Shown: positions 26,603-37,111 of the stretch, piece by piece
Layout: each line of letters starts with the position of its first letter
Numbering within the stretch: the first letter of the stretch is position 1
Translations under genes and position numbers: made by a program
Notes under the pieces: model-generated
The model's input: only the letters and a program-made list of their open reading frames with translations
Databases searched by the model: none
What the model was told of the DNA's origin: nothing
Assembly: GCA_031374415.1 (NCBI GenBank)
Contig: JANMGB010000119.1
Span: 62,001 to 126,000, forward strand
Direction of reading: 5' to 3'
Length of the DNA stretch: 64,000 nucleotides
From: CANHBY01 sp031374415
Lineage (GTDB): Bacteria > Pseudomonadota > Gammaproteobacteria > Burkholderiales > Burkholderiaceae_C

Positions 26603-26721
26603 ACAAACTTTCGCAATGTTGCTGGGATTAAAACCGGAAGTCATCATTTTGTAGTTTCTTAAACTGACCCGGAAGGAAGATTTTCCTCGCTTATTATTTG
26701 GTTTTCGCATAAGTCTGCCTG

Positions 26722-27645
26722 ATGATAAACACACAGATCCGCCCCCCCTACAGAATTGCCGTGATGGGCGCTGGTGCGGTGGGTTGTTACTACGGCGGCA
26801 TGCTTGCCCGTGCAGGCCATGAGGTGGTGTTGATTGGGCGGCCCGTGCATGTGCAGGCCATTCAAGGGGCGGGGCTCAGGTTGCAGGCGCATGGGTGGGA
26901 TGAGCGGGTGCCACTGTCGGCCAGCACGGATGTGGCCGCAGTGCAAGGCGCCAAGCTGGTACTGTTTTGCGTCAAGTCAACGGACACTGAGACGGCTGCG
27001 GCCGCCATTCGGCCGCATCTGGCACCGCAGGCCACGCTGCTGACCTTGCAAAACGGGGTTGACAACGCTGAGCGCTTGCGTGCGCTGCTGCCGCAGGACA
27101 TTTTGGCGGCTGTCGTCTACGTGGCCACCGAGATGGCAGGCCCAGGGCATGTGCTGCACCATGGTCGCGGCGAGTTAGTCATCGAGTCATCCCAGTGCGA
27201 GTCCGACAGCCGGGCCTTGCAACAGTTGTTGACGGCGGCGGGTGTGCCCACCGAGGTGTCTGACAACGTCAAGGGCGCTTTATGGTCCAAGTTGATCGTC
27301 AACTGTGCTTACAACGCCCTGTCGGCCATTGCGCGCTTGCCGTACGGTGAGTTGGTTCAAGGTGAGGGCGTGTGGGACGTGATGCATGACGTCGTGCTGG
27401 AGTGCTTGGCTGTCGCGCAGGCGGATGGTGTGCAGGTAGTGGGTGATGTGGAGGAGGCGGTCCGCCGCATTGCCCAGACCATGCCCGGTCAACAATCGTC
27501 GACGGCGCAAGACCTGGCCCGCGGCAAGCGCAGCGAAATCGATCACCTCAACGGCATGATCGTGCGCCGGGGCCAAGTTCGCGGCATAGCCACCCCCGTC
27601 AACCGCACCCTGCACGCCCTGGTCAAGCTGCTGGAGGCGCGTTGA
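26722..27645 (+). CDS. panE: 2-dehydropantoate 2-reductase (ketopantoate reductase)
   Basis: PanE reduces ketopantoate to pantoate with NADPH in pantothenate/CoA synthesis. The 307-residue product has the nucleotide-binding start RIAVMGAGAVGCYYGG, the LVLFCVKSTDTETA and LTLQNGVDN blocks, the catalytic-Lys region ALWSKLIVNCAYNALSA, and the C-terminal RGKRSEIDHLNGMIVRRG. Many paralogues of this family act on other 2-keto acids, and no other pan genes are nearby, so the exact substrate is less sure than the fold. It is divergent from sbp. Confidence 0.85.
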   Translation: MINTQIRPPYRIAVMGAGAVGCYYGGMLARAGHEVVLIGRPVHVQAIQGAGLRLQAHGWDERVPLSASTDVAAVQGAKLVLFCVKSTDTETAAAAIRPHLAPQATLLTLQNGVDNAERLRALLPQDILAAVVYVATEMAGPGHVLHHGRGELVIESSQCESDSRALQQLLTAAGVPTEVSDNVKGALWSKLIVNCAYNALSAIARLPYGELVQGEGVWDVMHDVVLECLAVAQADGVQVVGDVEEAVRRIAQTMPGQQSSTAQDLARGKRSEIDHLNGMIVRRGQVRGIATPVNRTLHALVKLLEAR

Positions 27646-27886
27646 GCGGCCGTGGAAGCAATCCGCCAAAGCCATCAAGGCAATTTTGGCGTTGCGGCGT
27701 TGCGACGTTGCGACGTTGATTCCTCAGGGGAAAACGGAAGAATTCATCAAACAAGTCGTCCATGCGCGTCAAGTTTCGAAGGAAAATGGTCGAAATCGTG
27801 TTGTCGCAGGGTTCCTGCCTGACCTCAAGCGCCGTCAGCCTCCTGGGCCCGCCTGGAAGTTTCAACTCACGGATTTCGCCTCCGAC

Positions 27887-30268
27887 ATGAATGGTCTCCA
27901 GTCTGCCATCGTGAATCACCAGCAACTGGCCTCTATTCACGCCATGCTTGCGGCGACCAATGAAGCGCTGTTGTACGCCCAAACCCCCAAGGAGCTTTTC
28001 CAACGCGTGTGTGATGCCGCCGTCGATGGTCACAATTTCATCACTGCGGCGGTTTTGCGGCAGGAGGCGCCGGATACACCCTGGATGAACATCAAGGCGG
28101 CCTCTGGCAAAGCCGCGGGGTTTTTGCGTGAGTCGCGCTTTTCGGTGGATGCACAGGTCCGCGAGGGGCAGGGTATCGCCGGCCAAGCCTACCGCACCCG
28201 TCAGGCGGCCGTGTGCAACGACTACCTGACCGACCCCCGCACGTCCTTGTGGCGTGCGATGGGCCAAAGCGTCGGGGTGGCGTCAGCCGCTGTCTTTCCG
28301 ATTCCGGGCCCCGCTACGTCACTTGGCGTGATCCTTTTTTATGCGGACGAGAAAGACGTCTTCAGCCCCGACATTGTCTTGGCGCTCGAGCGCGTCGCCC
28401 GCAACGTCGCATTTGCGCTCACCAATTTTGAGCGTGATGCTGAGCGTGCCCGTGTCGAGGTGGCCTTGCGCGATAGCGAAGCGCGGTTTCGTGCTTTGAC
28501 GCACTTGTCCTCCGACTGGTACTGGGAGCAAGACGCAGAGTACCGCTTTACCCGCCTTGACAGCCGCCACCTGACTGACGACGACGGCACCAACCCACTG
28601 ATTGGTCGCTGCATGTGGGAAAGCCGCATGCAAATCCAGGCGCCGGGTCACTGGGACGAGTTTCGTGAACTGGTGCGTCAACACCTGGCCTACCGTGACG
28701 TCATCATGATGCGTGTGGCGCCTGGTCTTGCGCCGTACTACATCAGCATGAGCGGCGAGCCCCGCCTGGACGCGCAAGGTGTGTTTCTAGGCTACCGAGG
28801 GGTGGCGCGCGAAATCACCGAGCAAATGGTTGCTGAAGAAGGCATCCGGCACATGGCGCGGCACGATGCGCTCACCGGCCTGCCCAACCGCACCATGTTT
28901 AGCAACCTGCTGAACGTCACCATTCCCAGCGCTTCGCGCTACAAGCGCAGCTTTGCGGTGATGTTCATCGACTTAGATCGCTTCAAGTTCATCAACGATA
29001 CCCTCGGCCACGAAGCTGGCGACCACCTGCTCAAGGAGATCACCGCCCGCTTTCAAGAGACCTTGCGAACCAGTGATGTCATTGCCCGCCTCGGTGGCGA
29101 TGAATTCGTGGCCTTAGTTCAAGAGGTTAGCGACCGCCACCAAGCTGCCTTGGTGGCCGAAAAGCTGCTTGAGGCCGCCCGCAGGCCCATGATTCTGCTG
29201 GGGCAAGAGTGCCGCGTCAGTGCCAGCATCGGCATCGCCATGTTCCCTTCTGATGGGCATGACGAGACAACGCTGATGAAAAACGCGGACAGTGCCATGT
29301 ACGTGGCCAAAGGCGAAGGGAAAAACAACTTTCAGTTTTTCTCGCCAGAGATTCATGCACAGACACTGGAGCGACTCGCGCTGGAGTCTGCGCTGCGCCG
29401 AGGCATGGAGCGCCACGAGTTCTCGCTCAACTACCAGGCCAAACTTGACCTCAAGACCGGCGCCATCAGCGGGGTGGAGGCCCTTTTGCGCTGGAACAGC
29501 GCTGAGCTGGGGGTCGTCGCGCCTGCCAAGTTCATCCCTGTCGCTGAGGAGACCGGCCTCATCGTGCACATCGGGCGCTGGGTTCTCAAAACTGCCTGCG
29601 CGCAAAACATGGTCTGGCAGCGCCAAGGCCTGCCGCCGATCAACGTCGCAGTCAATTTGTCGGTGCGGCAGTTTGCAGACGAGGGCTTGCTCGGCGACAT
29701 CCGCGACATCCTTGAGGCCACCGGAATGCCGCCCCATTTGCTGGAGCTAGAGATCACAGAAGGCATGCTCATTCACAACATTGAGCACGCCATCCAACTG
29801 CTCACCGCCATCAAAAAAATGGGCGTGCGCTTGGCGATCGATGATTTTGGAACCGGCTACTCGTCGCTCGGACAACTCAAAAACTTTCCCATCGACACCC
29901 TCAAAGTCGACCGCTCCTTCATTCAAGATTTGGCGACTGACTCGGACGACAAAGCCATCACCAGCGCGATCATTGCGATGGGCAAGACCCTCAGCTTGAC
30001 CGTGGTGGCGGAGGGTGTCGAGACTATCGAGCAGCAAGATTTCTTGCGCGAGCTAGCCTGCGATGAAATGCAGGGCTACTACTTCAGCCGACCGATTGCG
30101 GCCGAAGAGTTCGAGGCCTTGCTGCGTGGCAATGTGTTTGAACCTCGGGGGGGCTTTGAGTCGACCGATGACCCAAGTCAAGGGCGTCCTGGGGTGGGAG
30201 GCCGTGTGACGCAAGCGCCACCCTCGGGCCTCGTAAGCCAAACAGCTGCACCAGTCAGCGATCCTTAG
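27887..30268 (+). CDS. GAF-PAS-GGDEF-EAL c-di-GMP turnover protein
   Basis: The 793-residue cytoplasmic protein has an N-terminal GAF domain (about 10-185), a PAS domain (about 195-315), a GGDEF domain and an EAL domain. The cyclase site is intact (LGGDEF near residue 402) and is preceded by a standard inhibitory site (RTSD five residues before it). The phosphodiesterase side keeps EALLRW (about 530), ELEITEGML, IDDFGTGYSSL, KVDRSFI and EGVET, so both activities are possible. No membrane segment is seen. ATG 27887 (MNGLQSAIVNHQQL) is preferred to an in-frame start at 27686; the region 27646-27886 shows nothing else. Its stop overlaps the convergent stress-protein gene by 4 bases. Confidence 0.92.
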   Translation: MNGLQSAIVNHQQLASIHAMLAATNEALLYAQTPKELFQRVCDAAVDGHNFITAAVLRQEAPDTPWMNIKAASGKAAGFLRESRFSVDAQVREGQGIAGQAYRTRQAAVCNDYLTDPRTSLWRAMGQSVGVASAAVFPIPGPATSLGVILFYADEKDVFSPDIVLALERVARNVAFALTNFERDAERARVEVALRDSEARFRALTHLSSDWYWEQDAEYRFTRLDSRHLTDDDGTNPLIGRCMWESRMQIQAPGHWDEFRELVRQHLAYRDVIMMRVAPGLAPYYISMSGEPRLDAQGVFLGYRGVAREITEQMVAEEGIRHMARHDALTGLPNRTMFSNLLNVTIPSASRYKRSFAVMFIDLDRFKFINDTLGHEAGDHLLKEITARFQETLRTSDVIARLGGDEFVALVQEVSDRHQAALVAEKLLEAARRPMILLGQECRVSASIGIAMFPSDGHDETTLMKNADSAMYVAKGEGKNNFQFFSPEIHAQTLERLALESALRRGMERHEFSLNYQAKLDLKTGAISGVEALLRWNSAELGVVAPAKFIPVAEETGLIVHIGRWVLKTACAQNMVWQRQGLPPINVAVNLSVRQFADEGLLGDIRDILEATGMPPHLLELEITEGMLIHNIEHAIQLLTAIKKMGVRLAIDDFGTGYSSLGQLKNFPIDTLKVDRSFIQDLATDSDDKAITSAIIAMGKTLSLTVVAEGVETIEQQDFLRELACDEMQGYYFSRPIAAEEFEALLRGNVFEPRGGFESTDDPSQGRPGVGGRVTQAPPSGLVSQTAAPVSDP

Positions 30269-30687
30269 CGAATCAACAACACGGGCGATCTGCACTGCGC
30301 CAGCACCCGGTTGGCCACCGAGCCCAGCACCAAGCCCACCAGCGGGGATCGGCCGTGGCTGCCCATGACCAGCAGGTCGTAGTGGCCGGCGTTGGCTTGC
30401 TCGGCGATGGTGGTCGCGGGGTCGCCCTCCAGGGTCATGCAGCTCAGCGTCCATCGGTTTTGTTCGGCAAACGCACGCACAGTACGCAAAATGGCCTCGG
30501 CCTGTTCGCGGTGCAGTTTGCGCACTTGCTCGGGGTCGACGTAAACCTCCGCGTTCAGTGTGATACCCGGAACCACGGTGAGCGCTGTGTAGTCGTGATC
30601 GCCTCGAAGCAGCTCATCGTGTGCCGCCAAGTAGGTCACCATGCGCTTGCTGTAGATGCTGCCGTCGACGGCCAAGAGTACTTTCAT
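30265..30687 (-). CDS. Universal stress protein, single domain
   Basis: The 140-residue UspA-family protein begins MKVLLAVDGS. It has the ATP-binding signature GSHGRSPLVGLVLGSVANRVL, close to G-2x-G-9x-G-S, with PVLLI at the C-terminus. The ATG at 30687 follows a GAGG Shine-Dalgarno; an upstream in-frame ATG (30717) would place it before the family start. Proteins of this type help survival under energy or oxygen limitation. The upstream FNR-type box centred about 64 bases before its ATG suggests anaerobic induction. Confidence 0.92.
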   Translation of the reverse strand: MKVLLAVDGSIYSKRMVTYLAAHDELLRGDHDYTALTVVPGITLNAEVYVDPEQVRKLHREQAEAILRTVRAFAEQNRWTLSCMTLEGDPATTIAEQANAGHYDLLVMGSHGRSPLVGLVLGSVANRVLAQCRSPVLLIR

Positions 30688-30744
30688 GAGAATCCTCGGT
30701 AGCTGGAAAGGATTCATGGTGCGCCTGGGGATGGGGTGTGCACA

Positions 30745-30758
30745 TTGATTTCAATCAA
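30745..30758. promoter_or_regulatory. Perfect FNR/ANR box
   Basis: TTGATTTCAATCAA matches the FNR/ANR consensus TTGAT-N4-ATCAA at all ten specified positions. It lies between two divergent universal stress protein genes, 57 bases upstream of the minus-strand ATG at 30687. The location fits a site near -41.5 for that gene if its transcript starts near 30710, although no strong -10 hexamer is visible there. Confidence 0.75.
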
Positions 30759-30770
30759 TACAAGCGAAGT

Positions 30771-30784
30771 TTGATGAGAGTCAA
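30771..30784. promoter_or_regulatory. Second, near-consensus FNR/ANR box
   Basis: TTGATGAGAGTCAA has nine of ten consensus positions (G for A in the right half-site). Its centre is 26 bases from the first box and about 68 bases before the plus-strand ATG at 30846. A weak -10-like TCTAAC at 30805-30810 would put this box close to -40, the usual class II activator position. Confidence 0.55.
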
Positions 30785-30845
30785 TCGGCGTCGACGTTGA
30801 GCGCTCTAACCTGGTGACACGATCATGTCACTCTGGGAGATTGCA

Positions 30846-31688
30846 ATGAGCCCCCTTCAATCGATTCTGTTGCATGTGGATGCATCGGCGTGTTGCGTCG
30901 AGCGTATGCAGCTGGCACAACAGTTGGCAGAGTCTCACCATGCCTCAGTGACGGCCATGTATGCCGAAATGCCGGCGTCGGTTCAGTATCCGTACACGTT
31001 CAATGTGGGGCCGGAGGTATTTGCAGTGATGCAAAACTATGAGGCCGAGCGGCGTCACAAGGCCAAGGCTGCGTTTGGGCGATTGCCCGTGTCAACCCAG
31101 GCAGTGTCACATTGGCTGGAGGGACACGGAGATCCCGTGCAGGCCTTCGTACACCAGTCTTGGACGGCTGATTTGATGGTGTTGGGCCAGCGAGAGATCG
31201 AAAGTGACAGTGGGCCTGACTTGCCCGCGAGTTGGGTCGAGTCGGTGCTGGTGCACAGCGGTAAGCCTGCCCTGGTGGTGCCGTATGTCGGGTTTGAGCG
31301 CTTGCCCGGTCAGACGGTACTCGTGGCCTGGAAAGACTCGCGCGAGAGTGCCCGTGCCCTGGCGGCCTCGCTGCCGTTTTTGCAGCGGGCGAAGCACGTT
31401 CATGTGGCCACATGGCAAAACGATTCGGATCAAGACCCCCGTGAAGCTGCCTCCCTGGTGCCGCTGGAGCGTTACCTGACACAGCACGGGGTGTCGGCCA
31501 GGTTTCATCGCCATGTGCGCAGCGCCCGACGGGTGGGCGAGCATATTTTGTCGCTTGCCGCTGACACCGATTCAGACTTGATCGTGATGGGCGCCTATGG
31601 CCACAGCCGGGCCCGCGAGTGGGTGCTGGGCGGGGTCACGCGCACGCTGCTCGACACCATGACGGTGCCTTTGTTGATGTGCCATTGA
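30846..31688 (+). CDS. Universal stress protein, tandem UspA domains
   Basis: The 280-residue protein contains two UspA domains. The first (about 1-145, SPLQSILLHVDAS ... DLMVLGQREI) lacks the nucleotide-binding glycines. The second (about 155-280) ends with MGAYGHSRAREWVLGGVTRTLL, a good G-2x-G-9x-G-x-T type ATP site. ATG 30846 has GGGAG upstream and is preferred to the ATG at 30825. Tandem Usp proteins adjacent to single-domain ones often belong to low-oxygen stimulons; the FNR-type boxes upstream support this. It ends 9 bases from convergent folA. Confidence 0.9.
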   Translation: MSPLQSILLHVDASACCVERMQLAQQLAESHHASVTAMYAEMPASVQYPYTFNVGPEVFAVMQNYEAERRHKAKAAFGRLPVSTQAVSHWLEGHGDPVQAFVHQSWTADLMVLGQREIESDSGPDLPASWVESVLVHSGKPALVVPYVGFERLPGQTVLVAWKDSRESARALAASLPFLQRAKHVHVATWQNDSDQDPREAASLVPLERYLTQHGVSARFHRHVRSARRVGEHILSLAADTDSDLIVMGAYGHSRAREWVLGGVTRTLLDTMTVPLLMCH

Positions 31689-31697
31689 GGCAGCTCG

Positions 31698-32207
31698 TCA
31701 GGGGCTGACTCTGCGGTAGGTGACGAAGGCATAGCCAAGGCCCGAGGTTTGGTGGGCTTCGCGGTGAGTCTCTCGGAAGGCCTGTGTGTCCCAGCTGGGG
31801 AAGTGGGTGTCGGCCTCGGGCGCGTCATCCACTTCCGTGAGCACCAATTCGTGGGCGTGGGGGAGGGCAAGGGCGTAAATTTGAGCCCCCCCGATCACGA
31901 ACACTTTGGCCACGTCGCCTGCGGCTTGCAGGGCTTGGCCCCAGGTGGTGGCGGTGGTGGCGCCGTGGGCAGACCAGCGGGCATCGCGGGTGATGACGAT
32001 GTTGGCGCGGCCGGGCAGCGGGCGGCCGATGGAATCCCAGGTCTTTCGGCCCATGATGATGGGGCAGCCGAGGGTGGTGCGCTTGAAGTGTTGAAGGTCT
32101 TCGGGCAGACGCCACAACAAAGCGTTGTCTCGGCCAATGGCCCCGTTGCGAGCCACAGCGGCGATCAGGCTGATGATGGGGCGGGCGGCAGGGGCAGTGT
32201 CAGTCAT
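31698..32207 (-). CDS. folA: Dihydrofolate reductase
   Basis: It reduces dihydrofolate with NADPH to tetrahydrofolate. The 169-residue product has ISLIAAVARNGAIGRDNALLWRLPEDLQHFKRTTLG with the active-site acidic residue in LPEDLQHFK, IIMGRKTWDSIGRPLPGR, VFVIGGAQIY and the C-terminal VTYRRVSP. ATG 32207 matches the family start; the frame stays open to 32504 without similarity. thyA is not adjacent. Confidence 0.95.
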   Translation of the reverse strand: MTDTAPAARPIISLIAAVARNGAIGRDNALLWRLPEDLQHFKRTTLGCPIIMGRKTWDSIGRPLPGRANIVITRDARWSAHGATTATTWGQALQAAGDVAKVFVIGGAQIYALALPHAHELVLTEVDDAPEADTHFPSWDTQAFRETHREAHQTSGLGYAFVTYRRVSP

Positions 32208-32336
32208 GGTCAGCGTGGGTGCGATGTGGCCGCAATGTGGCAGCGATGGCCGCGATTGTGCGCTCGTGAAAATATCAGGGCCGGGAGCGGTAAAGTCGGG
32301 CGCAAACTTCCGCCACTTCTTTTCCCGAGTGCACGC

Positions 32337-34511
<2,175 letters not shown>

Positions 34512-34545
34512 CGTGCAGTTTTCTCGGGTCGCGGGGGCGATCTCG

Positions 34546-35541
34546 ATGACACCTCCAACAAACCCCGCAGCGCACACCCCTGACCCGCTGCTGGCGCCTG
34601 TGCTGGCCGGTGAGCGCCGGGCACTTGCCAAAGCGATCACCTTGCTGGAGTCCACCCGTGCCGATCACCGGGTGCGGGCAGATGCCTTGCTCAACGCCTT
34701 GTTGCCCCAAACGGGGGGCGCCTTGCGCTTGGGCATCAGCGGGGTGCCGGGGGTGGGCAAGTCCACGTTCATTGAGGCCTTGGGCTTGAGCTTGATTGCC
34801 CAGGGCCACAAGGTGGCGGTGTTGGCGATTGATCCCTCGTCCACCGTGAACGGTGGCTCGATCTTGGGCGACAAGACACGCATGGCGCAGTTGTCTGTCA
34901 AGGATGAGGCTTACATTCGGCCCAGTCCGGCCTCAGGCACCTTGGGCGGCGTCGCTGAAAAGACGCGCGAGGCCATGCTGGTGTGTGAGGCCGCAGGCTA
35001 TGACGTGGTCATCGTTGAGACCGTGGGCGTCGGGCAAAGTGAGACCGCTGTGGCGCGCATGAGTGATTTGTTTGTGCTGTTGCAGTTGCCCAATGCGGGC
35101 GATGACTTGCAGGCCATCAAGCGGGGGGTGATGGAGTTGGCCGACTTGGTACTCATCAACAAGTCGGACCTCGATCCGCAGGCGGCCGCATTGGCGCAGT
35201 CGCAGGTGGTGGGCGCCTTGCGTTTGACCCACGCACACGACGCCACACAGGTTTTATGTTTGAGTGCCTTGCGCCATCAAGGCGTCCCTGAGTTTTGGGC
35301 CGCGGTGCAGCTTGCTGTCGCCCGGCGCCGTGAGACGGGGCAGTTTGCGCGGCGGCGGCAAGAACAGGCCTTGGCCTGGATGTGGGACTTGATCCATGCC
35401 CGCTTGATGGCTGATTTTCACAAGCACCCTGCCGTGCAGGTTGCACTGTCAGGCACCGCCCAAGCCGTGAGCCAGGGGCGTGTGGCGCCCTCTGCCGCAG
35501 CGCGGGCCTTGCTGTATTTGTTTGAGCGGCCGATGTCCTGA
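34546..35541 (+). CDS. meaB: Methylmalonyl-CoA mutase-associated GTPase MeaB (ArgK family)
   Basis: MeaB is the G3E-type GTPase that gates cofactor loading and protects methylmalonyl-CoA mutase from inactivation. The 331 residues carry Walker A GVPGVGKST (about 66-74), the LAIDPSSTVNGGSILGDKTRM and YIRPSPASGTLGGVA switch regions, VIVETVGVGQSE and the base-specificity motif NKSDL. ATG 34546 is chosen, 34 bases after the mutase gene. Gene order mutase-meaB is the standard arrangement. Confidence 0.95.
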   Translation: MTPPTNPAAHTPDPLLAPVLAGERRALAKAITLLESTRADHRVRADALLNALLPQTGGALRLGISGVPGVGKSTFIEALGLSLIAQGHKVAVLAIDPSSTVNGGSILGDKTRMAQLSVKDEAYIRPSPASGTLGGVAEKTREAMLVCEAAGYDVVIVETVGVGQSETAVARMSDLFVLLQLPNAGDDLQAIKRGVMELADLVLINKSDLDPQAAALAQSQVVGALRLTHAHDATQVLCLSALRHQGVPEFWAAVQLAVARRRETGQFARRRQEQALAWMWDLIHARLMADFHKHPAVQVALSGTAQAVSQGRVAPSAAARALLYLFERPMS

Positions 35542-35567
35542 GCGGACCCAGGCCAACCGGAGACTTC

Positions 35568-37100
35568 ATGCACGATATCTTGGCGCAATTGGAAGACAAA
35601 CGCCGTTTGGCCCGTTTGGGCGGCGGTGACAAACGCATTGCCACGCAACACGCCAAAGGCAAACTCAGCGCTCGCGAGCGGCTGGAGCTCTTGTTGGACG
35701 AGGGCACGTTTGAGGAGTGGGACATGTTCGTCGAGCACCGTTGCCAAGACTTTGGCATGGCCGAGCAAAAGGTGCCCGGTGATGGTGTGGTCACCGGCTA
35801 CGGCATGGTCAATGGCCGCCTGGTGTTCGTCTTCAGCCAAGATTTCACCGTGTTTGGCGGTGCCTTGTCTGAGGCCCATGCCGAGAAGATTTGCAAGGTG
35901 ATGGACCAGGCGATGAAGGTCGGCGCACCCGTCATCGGGCTCAATGATTCCGGGGGCGCGCGCATTCAGGAGGGCGTGGCCTCGCTGGGGGGCTATGCCG
36001 AGGTCTTTCAGCGCAATGCGCTGGCCTCAGGCGTGGTGCCCCAGATCAGTTTGATCATGGGCCCCTGTGCTGGCGGGGCCGTTTACAGCCCCGCCATGAC
36101 CGACTTCATCTTCATGGTCAAGGACAGCTCGTACATGTTCGTCACGGGGCCGGAGGTGGTCAAGACCGTCACCCATGAAGAGGTGAGTGCCGAAGACCTG
36201 GGCGGGGCACTCACGCACACTCGGCAAAGTGGTGTGGCCGACTTGGCCTTTGACAACGATGTCGAGGCCTTGCTGATGTTGCGGCGGTTCTTCAACTACC
36301 TGCCGCTGAACAACCGCGAGAAGGCGCCAACCTTGTACTCGGGTGACCCGGCAGACCGCGTGGACATGTCGCTGGACACCCTGGTGCCTGACCACCCCAA
36401 CAAGCCCTACGACATGCGCGAGTTGATTGTGAAGACGCTGGACGATGGCGACTTTTTTGAGCTGCAGCCTGAGTACGCGGCCAACATCCTGATTGGGTTC
36501 GGGCGCATGGAGGGCCAGGTGGTGGGCGTGGTCGCCAATCAGCCCCTGGTGCTCGCCGGGTGTCTGGACATCAAGAGCAGTGTCAAGGCGGCGCGCTTTG
36601 TGCGGTTTTGTGATGCCTTCAATATCCCCGTGATCACCTTTGTGGATGTGCCAGGTTTCTTGCCGGGTACGGCGCAAGAGTATGGGGGCATCATCAAGCA
36701 CGGCGCCAAGCTGTTGTACGCCTATGCTGAGTGCACGGTGCCCAAGGTTACCGTGATCACGCGCAAGGCCTATGGGGGCGCCTATGACGTGATGGCCTCC
36801 AAGCACTTGCGGGGCGATGTGAATTTTGCTTGGCCCAACGCCGAGATTGCGGTGATGGGCGCACGGGGGGCGGTGGAGATCATTTTTCGCGAGGACAAGG
36901 CCGATCCGGTCAAGCTGGCAGCGCGTGAGGCCGAGTACAAAGCCCGCTTTGCAAATCCGTTTGTGGCCGGGGCGCGTGGCTACATCGACGATGTGATTCA
37001 GCCGCATGAAACCCGCAAACGGATCTGCCGCTCGCTCGTGATGTTGCGCAGCAAAAAGATCGACAACCCGTGGCGCAAGCACGGGAACATGCCGCTGTGA
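35568..37100 (+). CDS. pccB: Propionyl-CoA carboxylase, beta (carboxyltransferase) subunit
   Basis: It transfers the carboxyl group from biotin to propionyl-CoA, giving (S)-methylmalonyl-CoA. The 510-residue protein has both crotonase-like halves: GKLSARERLELLLDEGTFEE, FSQDFTVFGGALSEAHAEKI, LNDSGGARIQEGV, MGPCAGGAVYSPAMTDF in the first, and VDVPGFLPGTAQEYGGIIKHGAKLL, ITRKAYGGAYDVM and MGARGAVEIIF in the second. GGAG precedes ATG 35568. pccA follows after 11 bases. Confidence 0.96.
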   Translation: MHDILAQLEDKRRLARLGGGDKRIATQHAKGKLSARERLELLLDEGTFEEWDMFVEHRCQDFGMAEQKVPGDGVVTGYGMVNGRLVFVFSQDFTVFGGALSEAHAEKICKVMDQAMKVGAPVIGLNDSGGARIQEGVASLGGYAEVFQRNALASGVVPQISLIMGPCAGGAVYSPAMTDFIFMVKDSSYMFVTGPEVVKTVTHEEVSAEDLGGALTHTRQSGVADLAFDNDVEALLMLRRFFNYLPLNNREKAPTLYSGDPADRVDMSLDTLVPDHPNKPYDMRELIVKTLDDGDFFELQPEYAANILIGFGRMEGQVVGVVANQPLVLAGCLDIKSSVKAARFVRFCDAFNIPVITFVDVPGFLPGTAQEYGGIIKHGAKLLYAYAECTVPKVTVITRKAYGGAYDVMASKHLRGDVNFAWPNAEIAVMGARGAVEIIFREDKADPVKLAAREAEYKARFANPFVAGARGYIDDVIQPHETRKRICRSLVMLRSKKIDNPWRKHGNMPL

Positions 37101-37111
37101 GGCCCCCTGCC

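Noticed and set aside
31749..32336. N-terminal extension of methylmalonyl-CoA mutase through the folA region
   Set aside because: The sequence there is antisense to folA; the mutase family begins at about 32337.
32208..32336. Possible cobalamin riboswitch upstream of the B12-dependent mutase
   Set aside because: The region is only 129 bases and I cannot find a B12-box-like element or the expected helices.
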